Assembly: GCF_014873485.1 (NCBI RefSeq)
Contig: NZ_JADBDT010000001.1
Coordinates: 2,728,001-2,792,000, forward strand
Reading direction: 5' to 3'
From: Sphingopyxis sp. OAS728
GTDB lineage: Bacteria > Pseudomonadota > Alphaproteobacteria > Sphingomonadales > Sphingomonadaceae
DNA: 64,000 bases
Part shown: positions 43,848 to 53,604 of the stretch, piece by piece
Layout: every line of letters starts with the position of its first letter
How positions within the stretch are numbered: the first letter of the stretch is position 1
Program-made: the position numbers and the translations under genes
The notes under the pieces: generated by a model
The model's database searches: none
What the model saw: only the letters and a program-made list of their open reading frames with translations
Told to the model about the DNA's origin: nothing

Positions 43848-44537
43848 ATGAACAGCAAGACGATCAAGCTCACCATTTTGACCAGCATCGGTGCGCTCGC
43901 GCTGACCGGCTGCGTCACCGATCCGGTGACCGGCGAACGCAAGATATCGAAGGCCGCGATTGGCGGCGTCGGCGGTGCGCTCGGCGGCTACCTGCTCGGC
44001 GACCTCATCGGCGGCCGCAATAGCCGCACCGAGGAAATCGTCGGTGCGGGCATCGGCGCGGTCGCCGGCGCGGGTGTCGGCTATTATATGGACCAGCAGG
44101 AAAAGAAGCTACGCGAACGCACCGCGGGCACCGGGATCGACGTCGAGCGGCAGGGCGACCAGCTCGTGCTCAACATGCCCGGCGACGTGACCTTCGACCT
44201 CAACAGCGCGATGGTGAAATCGCAGTTCCGCAGCGCGCTCGACAATGTCGCCTCGACGCTCGCCGAATATCCGAGCACCTATATCGACGTCTATGGCCAC
44301 ACCGACTCGACCGGCAGCGACACCTATAACCAGGGCCTGTCCGAACGCCGCGCCGCCTCGGTCGCCGACTATCTCGCCGGCCGCGGCATCCAGCGCGCGC
44401 GCATGGCGACGCTCGGCTATGGCGAATCGCAGCTGAAATGCTCGCCCGAACGCAGCGAAGCGGATTATCAGTGCAACCGCCGCGTCGAGATCCGCATCGC
44501 GCCGGTCACACAGGCCGACGTCAACGCGGCGCGGTAA
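43848..44537 (+). CDS. OmpA-family lipoprotein (YiaD/Pal-like)
   Basis: 229 residues: signal peptide with lipobox LTGC (C22), a glycine-zipper segment (about 38-76, GGVGGALGGYLLGDLIGG) and an OmpA-like peptidoglycan-binding domain (about 105-220, VYGHTDSTGSDTYNQGLSERRAASV). It links the outer membrane to peptidoglycan. GGGAG precedes the ATG; a terminator follows. Confidence 0.95.
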   Translation: MNSKTIKLTILTSIGALALTGCVTDPVTGERKISKAAIGGVGGALGGYLLGDLIGGRNSRTEEIVGAGIGAVAGAGVGYYMDQQEKKLRERTAGTGIDVERQGDQLVLNMPGDVTFDLNSAMVKSQFRSALDNVASTLAEYPSTYIDVYGHTDSTGSDTYNQGLSERRAASVADYLAGRGIQRARMATLGYGESQLKCSPERSEADYQCNRRVEIRIAPVTQADVNAAR

Positions 44538-44565
44538 AACAGTTCCATTCCCGTGGAAAAAGAGA

Positions 44566-44596
44566 GGGCGTCGCCGAAAGGCGGCGCCCCCTTTTT
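44566..44596. terminator. Probably bidirectional terminator between ompA-like and marC-like genes
   Basis: Stem GGGCGTCGCC/GGCGGCGCCC (one G-T wobble) with a GAAA loop, CTTTTT on the plus side and a CTCTCTTTTT run on the minus side. The plus-side T-run overlaps the marC-like stop codon. Confidence 0.85.
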
Positions 44597-45224
44597 ATCC
44601 GAGACTCGGGAAGCTCGCCTTCAGCCCGTCGATAACGAACTGCGCTGCAAGCGCGGCGAGCAGCACGCCGAGCAGGCGGGTGATCACCGCTTCGCCCTTG
44701 TTGCCGATCAGCCGCATCAGCGGCCCCGCCGAAAGCAGCGCGGCGAGCGTCAGTAGCAGCACGAGCAGCAGCGCGCCGAAAATCACGAAAGCGCGGTCGA
44801 GCCCATTATTCTGTGACACGAGCAGCATCACCGATGCGATCGACCCTGGCCCGGCGAGCATCGGCATCGCCATCGGGAACACCGACACGTCCTCGATTTC
44901 GGGGGTCGCCATCACCTTTTCGGCGCGCTGTTCGCGGCGTTCGGTCCGCTTTTCAAACACCATGTCGATCGCAATGATGAACAGCATAATCCCGCCGGCG
45001 ATGCGGAAGCTGTCGAGATCGATATGCAGGAAGCTCAGCAGCGCTTCGCCGAACATCGCGAAGAAAACGAGGATCAGTCCGGCGATCACCGTCGCGCGGA
45101 TCGCCATCGAACGCCGCTGCGCCGCGCTCGCCCCCGTCGTCAGACTGGCGTAAATCGGCGCACAGCCCGGCGGGTCGATGACCACGAAGAGCGTGACGAA
45201 GGCGGAGATGAAAAGATCGATCAT
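44595..45224 (-). CDS. MarC family integral membrane protein
   Basis: 209 residues with six membrane segments and the MarC start LFISAFVTLFVVIDPPGCAPIY; PMAMPMLAGPGSIASVM in the middle. Name notwithstanding, it is not an antibiotic-resistance factor; role unknown. The start overlaps the upstream stop (ATGA). Last gene of the yhhQ-argB-yggT-folD run. Confidence 0.93.
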   Translation of the reverse strand: MIDLFISAFVTLFVVIDPPGCAPIYASLTTGASAAQRRSMAIRATVIAGLILVFFAMFGEALLSFLHIDLDSFRIAGGIMLFIIAIDMVFEKRTERREQRAEKVMATPEIEDVSVFPMAMPMLAGPGSIASVMLLVSQNNGLDRAFVIFGALLLVLLLTLAALLSAGPLMRLIGNKGEAVITRLLGVLLAALAAQFVIDGLKASFPSLG

Positions 45225-45889
45225 GGTTGTTTCGGCCCCGCGACCTGATCGTCGATGACGGTCGCCATCTCCTTTCCGTCCCACAGCCGGATCGTCACGC
45301 GGCGCGACTTGTCGGCGCGAACGATCGACGTCCAGCTCAGCGTCTGGTCAGGCGACAGGCCGACCGCCATATCCTCGCCCTCGCTGCCCGCCTCGATCGG
45401 CACCGCGGGCCGCGAACCGCAGACCGCCTGTTTCGATGCAATGAAGTCGGGCGCTTCGCGCGGAACTGCGAGCGTATCGCCATGATCGAGCGTCCAGGCC
45501 AGCTTGCCCTTCTTGGGATCGCGCAGCCACACCGTCGTGAAATAACCGTTGGCCGGGCCCTTCTGCCATGCGCCCGTGGTGACACCGACATTGCCGTCGC
45601 AACTGGTGTAGACCGCATGCGGCTGCCACTTCACCGCCTCGGCGGGGTCCTTTTGCGATTTCAACCAATCGCGCGCCTTGACGCGCTGCGGCACAAACAT
45701 CACCGCTTCGGGCGCTGCGGTTTCGCGAAACGCCGTCCACTGGCCCTTTTCCTGCGCGAGGCGCGAAAAACCGATCTCGGCGGCGATGAAGGCGCTGGGG
45801 TTCGCCGCGAGCGGATCGCGTTCGCGTGCCGCGACGGCGCCACCCGAAATCGCCGCAAGCGAAAGGACCGCGACAGCGAGGTGGCGCAT
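45221..45889 (-). CDS. Exported protein, possibly NTF2-like
   Basis: 222 residues; signal peptide from [21 protein letters not shown]. The mature domain (FIAAEIGFSRLAQEKGQWTAFRETAAPEAVMF, then VGVTTGAWQKGPANGYFTTVW) resembles NTF2-fold proteins, but assignment is weak. It overlaps folD by one base and marC by four, so it is embedded in the operon. Confidence 0.75.
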   Translation of the reverse strand: MRHLAVAVLSLAAISGGAVAARERDPLAANPSAFIAAEIGFSRLAQEKGQWTAFRETAAPEAVMFVPQRVKARDWLKSQKDPAEAVKWQPHAVYTSCDGNVGVTTGAWQKGPANGYFTTVWLRDPKKGKLAWTLDHGDTLAVPREAPDFIASKQAVCGSRPAVPIEAGSEGEDMAVGLSPDQTLSWTSIVRADKSRRVTIRLWDGKEMATVIDDQVAGPKQP

Positions 45890-46785
45890 CAAAAACCCTC
45901 CGGATCGGCGAGCCCCGCGCGGCGGTGCGCGGCGACGAGCGTGTTGCGCAGCAGGCACGCGATGGTCATCGGGCCGACGCCGCCGGGAACCGGGGTGATC
46001 GCGTCGGCGACCGCGGCGACGCTGTCATAATCGACGTCGCCGACGAGGCGCCCCTTCGCGGCACCATCGGCGGGCGGCATGCGATTGATGCCGACGTCGA
46101 TCACGATCGCGCCGGGTTTGATCCAATCGCCCTTCACCATTTCGGCGCGGCCGACCGCGGCAACGACGATGTCGGCGCGGCGTACCAAATCGGGCAGGTC
46201 CTTCGTCCGGCTGTGCGCCATGGTGACAGTGCAATTGGCGCCGAGCAGCAATTGCCCCATCGGCTTGCCGACGAGGATCGAACGGCCGACTACGATCGCA
46301 TCCTTGCCCGACAGATCACCGAGCCGATCCTGCAGCAGCAGCAGGCAGCCATAGGGCGTGCACGGCACCATGCCGGGGATGCCGAGCGCGAGGCGTCCGG
46401 CGCTGACCGGGGTCAGCCCGTCGACATCCTTGTCGGGATCGATCGTAGCGACCGCGGCCTGTTCATCGAGATGACCGGGCAGCGGCAATTGCAGCAGGAT
46501 GCCGTCGACAGCTTCGTCGGCGTTGAGCCGTGCCAGCAACGCCTCGACCTCGTCCTGCGTCGCGCTCGCGGGCAGGCGATGCTCAAAGCTTTCCATGCCA
46601 GCCGCAACCGTCGCCTTGCCCTTCGATCCGACATAGACCGCGCTCGCCGGGTCGTCGCCGACGAGCACGACTGCCAGGCCGGGCGCGCGCGATGTCGCGG
46701 CTTTAAAAGCCGGAACGGCATCGGCGATCCGCGCCCGCAGGCCAGCGGCGAACGCCTTGCCGTCGATCACCTGCGCAGCGGTCAT
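45889..46785 (-). CDS. folD: Bifunctional methylenetetrahydrofolate dehydrogenase/cyclohydrolase
   Basis: 298 residues. Catalytic YVGSKGKA (Tyr/Lys) segment, [21 protein letters not shown], and the NADP-binding [17 protein letters not shown]. It interconverts methylene-, methenyl- and formyl-THF in one-carbon metabolism. The ATG at 46785 overlaps the YggT stop; a GTG one codon earlier is less likely. Confidence 0.97.
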   Translation of the reverse strand: MTAAQVIDGKAFAAGLRARIADAVPAFKAATSRAPGLAVVLVGDDPASAVYVGSKGKATVAAGMESFEHRLPASATQDEVEALLARLNADEAVDGILLQLPLPGHLDEQAAVATIDPDKDVDGLTPVSAGRLALGIPGMVPCTPYGCLLLLQDRLGDLSGKDAIVVGRSILVGKPMGQLLLGANCTVTMAHSRTKDLPDLVRRADIVVAAVGRAEMVKGDWIKPGAIVIDVGINRMPPADGAAKGRLVGDVDYDSVAAVADAITPVPGGVGPMTIACLLRNTLVAAHRRAGLADPEGF

Positions 46786-47084
46786 CACGCCATCCCGTTG
46801 GCGTAGGCAAGCCGCGCGAGATAGTTCAGCACCGGACCGTCAAGAATGATGATGATGATCAGCACCAGCATAGGGGTCAGGTCGAGCCCGCCGAAATCGG
46901 GCATGATGCGGCGGAACGGGCGGTAAAGCGGCTCCGTGATCCGGTCGAGCACCATCCACAGCTGGCCGACGAACTGGTTGTGCGTGTTGATGACGTTGAA
47001 CGCGATCAGCCACGACATCACCGCCTGCGCGATGATGAACCACCACAGGACCGTCAGGATGATGTGGACGATCTGGAGGAGCAT
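46785..47084 (-). CDS. YggT family membrane protein
   Basis: 99 residues with two membrane segments and the YggT pattern ([42 protein letters not shown]). Linked in some bacteria to osmotic or division functions. GGAG fits better with a TTG three codons upstream (47093) than with the ATG used here. Confidence 0.9.
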   Translation of the reverse strand: MLLQIVHIILTVLWWFIIAQAVMSWLIAFNVINTHNQFVGQLWMVLDRITEPLYRPFRRIMPDFGGLDLTPMLVLIIIIILDGPVLNYLARLAYANGMA

Positions 47085-47128
47085 GAGAAGCAAGGCGATT
47101 TCTCCGAAAAAGGGTCTTGCCGCGTCTC

Positions 47129-48037
47129 TTAGCGGTGAATGAGCGTCCCCGCACCCCTCGCGGTGAAAATTTCCAGCAGCATCGCATGCGGAATGCGCCC
47201 GTCGAGGATGACTGCTGCCTCGACCCCGGCGTCGACTGCAGCGACGCACGTCTCAACCTTCGGAATCATGCCGCCGGTGATCGTCCCGTCCTGTTTCAGT
47301 TCCTCGATCGCCGGGCGGTCGAGGTCGGTGAGCAGCGCACCCGATTTGTCGAGCACCCCCGCGACGTCAGTGAGCAGGAAGAAGCGCTTCGCGCCGAGTG
47401 CTCCGGCGATTGCGCCTGCCATCGTGTCAGCGTTGATATTATAGGTGGCACCATCGGCACCGAGCGCGACTGGCGCAACGATCGGGATGAAATTGTCGTT
47501 GGTCAGGTTGACGAGGATCGTCGGGTCGACCGCGACGGGTTCGCCGACGAAGCCGAGGTCGACGTGGCGCTCGATGCCCGAATTGGGGTCGGGTTCGGTG
47601 CGGCTGACCTTTTCGGCGAGAACAAGGTTGGCGTCCTTGCCCGAAATGCCGACGGCGCGGCCACCGAGCGCGGCGATCCAGCTCACGATTTCCTTATTGA
47701 TCTTGCCCGCCAACACCATTTCGGCGACCTCGGCGGTCGCGGCGTCGGTGACGCGCAGCCCACCGACGAAGGTCGATTCGATCCCGAGCTGTTTCAGCAT
47801 CGCGCCGATTTGCGGCCCCCCGCCATGGACGACAACGGGGTTGATGCCGACCGCCTTGAGCAAGACGACATCTTCGGCGAAATCGCGCTGCGCTTCGGGG
47901 TCGCCCATCGCGTGGCCGCCATATTTGATCACGAAGGTCTCGCCGGCATAACGCTGCAGATAGGGTAGCGCTTCGACGAGCGTTTCGGCCTTGGCGAGCA
48001 GGTCGGGCATTTTCGAAGGGTCGGTCATCGTCATCAT
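47129..48037 (-). CDS. argB: Acetylglutamate kinase
   Basis: 302 residues with the amino-acid-kinase fold: [49 protein letters not shown]. It phosphorylates N-acetylglutamate, the second arginine-pathway step. The ATG overlaps the stop of the transporter upstream (ATGA). Other arg genes are not in the window. Confidence 0.97.
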   Translation of the reverse strand: MMTMTDPSKMPDLLAKAETLVEALPYLQRYAGETFVIKYGGHAMGDPEAQRDFAEDVVLLKAVGINPVVVHGGGPQIGAMLKQLGIESTFVGGLRVTDAATAEVAEMVLAGKINKEIVSWIAALGGRAVGISGKDANLVLAEKVSRTEPDPNSGIERHVDLGFVGEPVAVDPTILVNLTNDNFIPIVAPVALGADGATYNINADTMAGAIAGALGAKRFFLLTDVAGVLDKSGALLTDLDRPAIEELKQDGTITGGMIPKVETCVAAVDAGVEAAVILDGRIPHAMLLEIFTARGAGTLIHR

Positions 48038-48690
48038 CCTGCCGGCAGTTCGGCTTTGGCGTCCATCTTGCGGCCGATGGCAACCACCGCCATCACCAGC
48101 AAGGGCACCATCACTGCCGACAGCACGACCTTCGCGATCATCTGGCCGACCATCAGATCAACGATCGGCCGAACGCCGTAGAAGCTGACCGTGATAAAGA
48201 TCAACGTGTCGATGATCTGGCTGAGCGCCGCCGCGATAAAACCGCGCAGCGGCAGCAACCGGCCGTTGTTCGCGGTCATCCGGGCAAAAATCCAGACGTT
48301 GAGGCTGACCGACACGCCGTAAGCGAGAATGCCCGCCGCCATCATCCGCCAGCCCTGCCCGACGATGATCGGAAAAGCCTCCTTGGCGGGCTCATACATC
48401 CCCTCGTCGGTCGGCAGTTGCAGCACGAACACAGTGAGGATGATCGCGAGAATCAGCGGAATGAAGCCCAGCCGCACCAGTCTGTCGGCGACGGCACGCC
48501 CGTGCAATTCGGCAATGCCGCTCGAAATCGCGATCAGCGTCAGGAAGGGGAAAATCCCGGCTTCAACGGCCAAAGGACCAAGCGCAACCTGTTTCGCGCC
48601 AAGGAATCCGCCGAGCGGAACCATGCCGCCGTAGAGGATTGCGAACAGCAGCAACGAAGGCGCGATCACGCGCGAAGAGCTATTTTCCAT
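48034..48690 (-). CDS. yhhQ: Queuosine-precursor transporter (YhhQ/VUT family)
   Basis: 218 residues, about six membrane helices; [15 protein letters not shown] and NVWIFARM match the YhhQ (VUT) signatures. It imports 7-cyano-7-deazaguanine or a related precursor for tRNA queuosine. First gene of the minus-strand chain that includes argB and folD. gluQRS, also queuosine-linked, is 9 kb away. Confidence 0.88.
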   Translation of the reverse strand: MENSSSRVIAPSLLLFAILYGGMVPLGGFLGAKQVALGPLAVEAGIFPFLTLIAISSGIAELHGRAVADRLVRLGFIPLILAIILTVFVLQLPTDEGMYEPAKEAFPIIVGQGWRMMAAGILAYGVSVSLNVWIFARMTANNGRLLPLRGFIAAALSQIIDTLIFITVSFYGVRPIVDLMVGQMIAKVVLSAVMVPLLVMAVVAIGRKMDAKAELPAG

Positions 48691-48806
48691 CGAGGCCGCT
48701 TAATCGCTTTTGCGGCGGGTGGAAAGGTGCCGCATCGGCACAGGCTTGCCCCACCGTCAAAGCCCGCTAGACACGGGTATCAATTTGCGGGGGACGCACA
48801 GACATT

Positions 48807-50147
48807 ATGGAACGCCTGATCGGTTTGCTTGGCATCGTCGCATTGCTTGCGATTGCCGTGCTGTTTTCATCGAACCGCCGCTGGATTCGCCCGCGCATCG
48901 TCATTCCCGCCTTCCTGCTCCAGGCGGGTTTCGCCGTGCTCGTCATCGGCACGCCATGGGGCCGCGCGGTGATCCAGGCAATGTCGAACGGCGTCTCGAA
49001 CCTCCTGAGCTACGCCGACGAGGGCACGAAATTCCTGTTCGGCGAGGTGCTGACGCAGGCGCCCTATGGCAAGGCCGTGTTCGCGATCGGCGCGCTGCCC
49101 GTGATCATCTTCTTCGCCTCGCTGATCTCGGTGCTCTATTACCTCGGGATCATGCAGCTGATCATCAAATGGGTCGGAGGCGCGATCCAGAAGGTGACCG
49201 GCATCACCAAGGTCGAAAGCCTCGGCGCCGCGGCGAACATCTTTGTCGGCCAGTCCGAATCCCCGCTCGTCATCCGCCCGTATCTCGCCGGCCTGACCCC
49301 GCCGCAGCTCTTCACCGTGATGACCGTCGGCATGGCGGGCGTCGCCGGAACGATCCTCGGCGCCTATGCCGGGATGATTGGCCCGCATTTGCTTCCCTAT
49401 CTGCTCGCCGCCAGCTTCATGTCGGCGCCCGGTGGCATTTTGATGGCCAAGATCATGATGCCCGACGATCCCAAGGATATCGGCATCGAACCGATCGTGA
49501 TGCCCGAGGCGAGCCATGACGAGGAAAAGCCCGCGAACATCATCATGGCTGCGGCGCAGGGCGCGCAGACCGGGGTCAAGCTGGCGGTCGCGGTCGGCGC
49601 GATGGTGATGGCCTTCGTCGCGCTCGTTGCGCTCGCCAACGGCATTCTCGCCGGGATCGGCGGCTGGTTCGGCGTCGATGGCCTGTCGTTCCAGGCGATC
49701 ATCGGCGCGATCTTTCGCCCCGTCATGTGGCTGATGGGCGTGCCGTGGGACGAAAGCGCGACGGTCGGCGGACTATTCGGCAGCAAGGTCGTGCTCAACG
49801 AATTCGTCGCCTTCATCGACCTTGGCCGGGCGCAGGGCGACATGTCGATGGCGGCGGTCGCGATCGCGACCTTTGCGCTTTGCGGTTTCGCCAACTTCAG
49901 CTCGATCGCGATCCAGATGGCGGTGACCGGTGGGCTTGCCCCGAACCAGCGCCCGATGATCGCCAAGCTTGGCCTGAAGGCGCTGCTCGCGGGCAGCCTG
50001 TCGAACCTGATGTCGGCGGCGCTCGCAGGCCTGATGCTGGGCGTCGCCCCGCCGCTCGCTGCGCCTCCGCCGGCGGCGCCGGCCGTCGCCGCGCCCGAAC
50101 TCACTCCGCCGGCCGTACCGACGGCGGAACCCGCCAAGGTTCCCTGA
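48807..50147 (+). CDS. Concentrative nucleoside transporter (NupC/CNT family)
   Basis: 446 residues with the three CNT parts: N-terminal pair of helices, gate domain (VGQSESPLVIRPYLAGLTPPQLFTVMTVGMAGVAGTILGAY) and C-terminal transport domain (SKVVLNEFVAFIDL, CGFANFSSIAIQ). Sodium- or proton-driven nucleoside uptake. The C-terminus is a Pro/Ala-rich tail. Divergent from yhhQ. Confidence 0.94.
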   Translation: MERLIGLLGIVALLAIAVLFSSNRRWIRPRIVIPAFLLQAGFAVLVIGTPWGRAVIQAMSNGVSNLLSYADEGTKFLFGEVLTQAPYGKAVFAIGALPVIIFFASLISVLYYLGIMQLIIKWVGGAIQKVTGITKVESLGAAANIFVGQSESPLVIRPYLAGLTPPQLFTVMTVGMAGVAGTILGAYAGMIGPHLLPYLLAASFMSAPGGILMAKIMMPDDPKDIGIEPIVMPEASHDEEKPANIIMAAAQGAQTGVKLAVAVGAMVMAFVALVALANGILAGIGGWFGVDGLSFQAIIGAIFRPVMWLMGVPWDESATVGGLFGSKVVLNEFVAFIDLGRAQGDMSMAAVAIATFALCGFANFSSIAIQMAVTGGLAPNQRPMIAKLGLKALLAGSLSNLMSAALAGLMLGVAPPLAAPPPAAPAVAAPELTPPAVPTAEPAKVP

Positions 50148-50267
50148 TCAATCATCATGCCGGCATAAGCTCCCGGCCGATTGGGAGAATTTGCAAGCCG
50201 CCCGCGAATGACGTAACCTTAGGAATATAACGAATCCCGGGTCGCGTTCGCAAAATGGGAGGCTGTC

Positions 50268-50891
50268 ATGAAAACCGCTTATCGTTTGTCGATTCTTGCC
50301 GCGGCTGCGGCATCGATAGGGGCGGGTTTCCTCGCCACTTCATACGCGCAGACCGTCGAAACCGAACGATACCGCCCCGACCGCCCACCCGAAGCGACCA
50401 TCTATCGCGATGCCGGCTATCGCGGCCCCGCGGTGTTCATCGGCGAGGAAAAGCCCAACCTCGGCCTCGCCTGGCCGGTCAATTCGATCCGCGTCCCGAA
50501 CGGGCGCTGGGAACTTTGCGAAAAGACGCGCTACCGCGGAAATTGCCGGACGGTCGATCGCGACACGCCGATGCTGAACAACGTCCTGCGCGGTCTCACC
50601 ATCCAGTCGATCCGCCCGGTCGGCGGAGGAGGCGGCGGCTGGAACCCGAACCCGCCCGCCAACGATCAGGTCGCGCGCGGCAATTTCGCCGAATTCCATA
50701 CGCAGCCTGCGGAGCGCAACTACCGCGTGCTCGCTTGTGCCCGCGGGTCGGCGACCGCCGCTTGCGCCGCGCAGTCCGCCGACACCTGGTGCCGTTCGAT
50801 CGGTTGGAACGGGTCAGCCCGCGAACATATGGAAACGGTCAGCGGGCGGGTCTACCTCGCCGACGTGCTGTGCGTACGCTCGGGATATTAA
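50268..50891 (+). CDS. Exported beta/gamma-crystallin-like protein
   Basis: 207 residues: signal peptide (1-28), a beta/gamma-crystallin-type domain (about 40-118; ATIYRDAGYRGPAVFIGEE, GRWELCEKTRYRGNC), a Gly/Asn/Pro linker and a Cys-rich C-terminal segment (VLACARGSATAACAAQSADTWCRSIGW). Likely periplasmic, possibly calcium-binding. 14 nt before the MliC-like gene, probably one transcript. Confidence 0.85.
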   Translation: MKTAYRLSILAAAAASIGAGFLATSYAQTVETERYRPDRPPEATIYRDAGYRGPAVFIGEEKPNLGLAWPVNSIRVPNGRWELCEKTRYRGNCRTVDRDTPMLNNVLRGLTIQSIRPVGGGGGGWNPNPPANDQVARGNFAEFHTQPAERNYRVLACARGSATAACAAQSADTWCRSIGWNGSAREHMETVSGRVYLADVLCVRSGY

Positions 50892-50904
50892 GGGGAGACG
50901 GGAT

Positions 50905-51222
50905 ATGAAGACGACGACTCTTGTCGCGGCGGGCGCCGCGATCCTCGCGCTCGCTGCCTGCTCGTCGGTACCGCGCAACACCGGCACCAGCTATGACTGC
51001 AGCGGCGGCACCAAGCTGAAGGTCGACTATGTCGGCAATACGGCCATCGTTCGCGTCAACGGCATGCGTTCGATGGTCCTCAAACAGACGCCGTCGAACA
51101 GTGGCCAGATTTACGAGAACAAGAGCGGCGCGCGGCTGCATCGCAATGGCAACGACGTGACGTGGAACACGGCGCTGCGTTCGGCACCCGAAAGCTGCCG
51201 CGTCGTCTATACGCCGATGTGA
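50905..51222 (+). CDS. MliC-like lipoprotein (C-type lysozyme inhibitor fold)
   Basis: 105 residues; lipobox LAAC (C19), then the MliC pattern YDCSGGTKLKVDYVGNTAIV, MVLKQTPSNSGQIYENKSGARLHRNGNDVTW. Such lipoproteins protect peptidoglycan against C-type lysozyme; inhibition is inferred from fold. GGGGAGACGGG precedes the ATG. Confidence 0.85.
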   Translation: MKTTTLVAAGAAILALAACSSVPRNTGTSYDCSGGTKLKVDYVGNTAIVRVNGMRSMVLKQTPSNSGQIYENKSGARLHRNGNDVTWNTALRSAPESCRVVYTPM

Positions 51223-51258
51223 GCTCGCGAGGCGGCCGGCGCCACCAGCCGCCTCTCC

Positions 51259-52401
51259 CTATAATTTCATTTGCGCCAGCGCCGCGTGGACCTCGCCGAC
51301 GAACAGGTTGGGTTGCTCCCACGCGGCGAAATGGCCGCCGCGATCGAGTTCGTTCCAATAGACGATATTCTTGTAACGCCGTTCGGCCCAACGCCGCGAC
51401 AGGCGCATGATCTCGTTCGGAAACAGGCTGCATGCCGTGGGCACGAGAATTTCGCCAGCGGCGAAGCTGCGGAAGCTGTGCCAATAGAGCCGCGCCGACG
51501 ACGCCGCGCTTGCCGTCAGCCAGTAGAGGCTGACGGTATCAAGCATCGCATCGCGCGAAAGCGCTTTTTCGGGATGGCCGCCCACCGACTGACCGCCGGG
51601 CTGGTGCCCGCAATCGGTCCAGCCGTGGCATTTTTCGGCGATCCACGCCATCTGCCCAACCGGCGAATCGGTGAGCGCATAGCCGATCGTCTGCGGCCGG
51701 GTCGCCTGCTGGGTCGAATAGCCGCTGTCCTTCGCCTGATACCAGCCAAAGCGCGCGAGATAGAGTTTCTCGCTGTCGGTGAGGTCGGTCATCAGATCAG
51801 GCGGCGGCGCGCCGACCACCATGTTCACGTGGATGCCCGCGCAATGATCGGCATGATTCATCCCGATCGCACACGTCACCGCGCTGCCCCAGTCGCCGCC
51901 CTGCGCAAAATAGCGATCATAGCCGAGCGCGCGCATCAGCGCGTCCCACGCTGCCCCGATATGCTCGACGCTCCATTTTGCCTCTTCGGGCTTGCCCGAA
52001 AAGCCGTACCCCGGAAGCGACGGGATCACGAGATGATAGTCGGCACCAAGCGGCTCTATTACATCGAGGAATTCGAGCACCGACCCCGGCCAGCCGTGCG
52101 TCAGGACCAGCGGCCGTGCGTCGGGATTGGCCGACCGGATATGCAGGAAATGGATGTCGAGCCCGTCGATTGTCGCGAGATAGTTAGGCAGCGCACCCAA
52201 CCGCGCCTCGACCCGCCGCCAGTCATATTCGTCGCGCCAATAGGCCGCGAGTTCCTGCGCATAGACGAGCGGAATGCCTTGATCCCAGTCATCGACCGTT
52301 TCTTTTTCTGGCCAGCGCGTGCGCGCGAGCCGATCTTTAAGGTCATCGAGCGCCGCCTGCGGCACGTCGATGGTGAAAGCTCGGATATTGTCGACCTGCA
52401 T
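51259..52401 (-). CDS. Epoxide hydrolase (EHN-type, alpha/beta-hydrolase)
   Basis: 380 residues with the N-terminal EHN lid domain (1-110, FTIDVPQAALDDLKDRLARTRWP), oxyanion HGWPGS (102-107), nucleophile D170 in GGDWGSAV and C-terminal His in RGGHFAAWEQP. It opens epoxides to diols. No signal peptide. Matches the juvenile-hormone/microsomal epoxide hydrolase-like bacterial group. Confidence 0.93.
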   Translation of the reverse strand: MQVDNIRAFTIDVPQAALDDLKDRLARTRWPEKETVDDWDQGIPLVYAQELAAYWRDEYDWRRVEARLGALPNYLATIDGLDIHFLHIRSANPDARPLVLTHGWPGSVLEFLDVIEPLGADYHLVIPSLPGYGFSGKPEEAKWSVEHIGAAWDALMRALGYDRYFAQGGDWGSAVTCAIGMNHADHCAGIHVNMVVGAPPPDLMTDLTDSEKLYLARFGWYQAKDSGYSTQQATRPQTIGYALTDSPVGQMAWIAEKCHGWTDCGHQPGGQSVGGHPEKALSRDAMLDTVSLYWLTASAASSARLYWHSFRSFAAGEILVPTACSLFPNEIMRLSRRWAERRYKNIVYWNELDRGGHFAAWEQPNLFVGEVHAALAQMKL

Positions 52402-52429
52402 CTGCGCGCCCCTCCCAAGCCGATATTCT

Positions 52430-52918
52430 TCAGGGCCGCGCAGGCGCCTTGCAGCCGCGTTCGAGCCCGACGCCCTTCAGGAAACCACGGCGCACCGTGC
52501 CCGCATAGACAGCGAGCGCATACCGCCGACGCTCGGCATTGGCGCCGGTGACCTCGCCGATCAGCCCGCGAAACGGGATTATCCCTCCCACTACCGTGCC
52601 CGCGACCCGGCCTGCGGTCTCTTCGCGCTTCTTCGCACGGTCCTTGTCGACCTGTTCGTTGACGTCGGGGCCGAGCACCGCGTCAAGCTCGGTCACCTCG
52701 CGGACGATCGCCGCACATTTACCCAAGCCCTCAAGCGAATAGGGCGCCTCCTGAATCGCCAGCAGCTTTGGCGGAACTTCCTTGCCGTCGAACGGCTCGG
52801 CGACCGTGTTCGCGGTGTCCTTGATCGTCGATTCTTCCGGCGCGCCCTGTTGTCCCTGCGCAGCGAATGGCAACAAGAGCGCCGCCGCGGCCAGACTTGT
52901 CAGTAAAACATGGCGCAT
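52430..52918 (-). CDS. Exported protein of unknown function
   Basis: 162 residues; signal peptide (1-22, cleavage near AQGQ). The middle has a Gly-rich stretch (AGTVVGGIIPFRGLIGEVTG) that could insert into membrane, resembling glycine-zipper proteins. Preceded by GGAGG. Not recognised. Confidence 0.7.
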   Translation of the reverse strand: MRHVLLTSLAAAALLLPFAAQGQQGAPEESTIKDTANTVAEPFDGKEVPPKLLAIQEAPYSLEGLGKCAAIVREVTELDAVLGPDVNEQVDKDRAKKREETAGRVAGTVVGGIIPFRGLIGEVTGANAERRRYALAVYAGTVRRGFLKGVGLERGCKAPARP

Positions 52919-53068
52919 GGTTTTTCCTCCGGTGGCGCGCCGGATTGGCGCATGGAATCAAACGCGTAGAAGCCCAGCCGGCTCCCCCATTTTTCTCGGA
53001 ACCGTATGATGCGCCAAAACTGCCGCCGGACGCCGCCTCCGTCCAGCAATTTAACGCCGCGCGCTTTT

Positions 53069-53602
53069 TCAAAGCGCCAGCAGCAAGGCGCCGGCCATCG
53101 CAGTCATCGTCGAATAGACTGTCAGCCCAAAGCCGAAGGAGCGCCCCGGCGCGCCGTATGGATAGCCGAACGCAAAGGCGGCGCGCCCGGTCACGAACAG
53201 CAGCACCAGCGCCGCGAGTACCGCCGTCCGCTCGGGCGGAAGCACCGTGGCGAGCGCCAAGTGCGCCGGGACGGCAAGCACCACCTGTTCGAGCGTGTTC
53301 TGCAGAATGGCCCTCGATTGGCGAACCGCAGGGCTTTCGGACGGCGACGCGCTGCCGCCGATATCCTCTGGCGAACGCACGCGCTGGGTCGAGACCCTAA
53401 AAATTGCGACGGCCAGGCAAAGCAGCACGGCGAGGTCGAGCCGGAACGCGAAGCCGAGGCGTTCGGCCAGGTCGTCGATCCGCGGGAACCAGCGCTCGCC
53501 CGAACTCCACGCGAACCACAGGACGAGCGCGGTGACAATGGCAGCGCCAAGGGAACTGGCGAAGACGCCGCGCTGCGCGCGCGCCAGATCCTGCGGCGTC
53601 AT
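53069..53602 (-). CDS. MAPEG family membrane protein
   Basis: 177 residues, four membrane helices; RQSRAILQNTLEQVVLAVPAHLAL and the VTGRAAFAFGYPYGAPGRSFGFGLT signature of bacterial MAPEG proteins (glutathione- and eicosanoid-linked superfamily). Two nt from the upstream dehydrogenase gene. Reaction unknown. Confidence 0.88.
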   Translation of the reverse strand: MTPQDLARAQRGVFASSLGAAIVTALVLWFAWSSGERWFPRIDDLAERLGFAFRLDLAVLLCLAVAIFRVSTQRVRSPEDIGGSASPSESPAVRQSRAILQNTLEQVVLAVPAHLALATVLPPERTAVLAALVLLFVTGRAAFAFGYPYGAPGRSFGFGLTVYSTMTAMAGALLLAL

Positions 53603-53604
53603 CG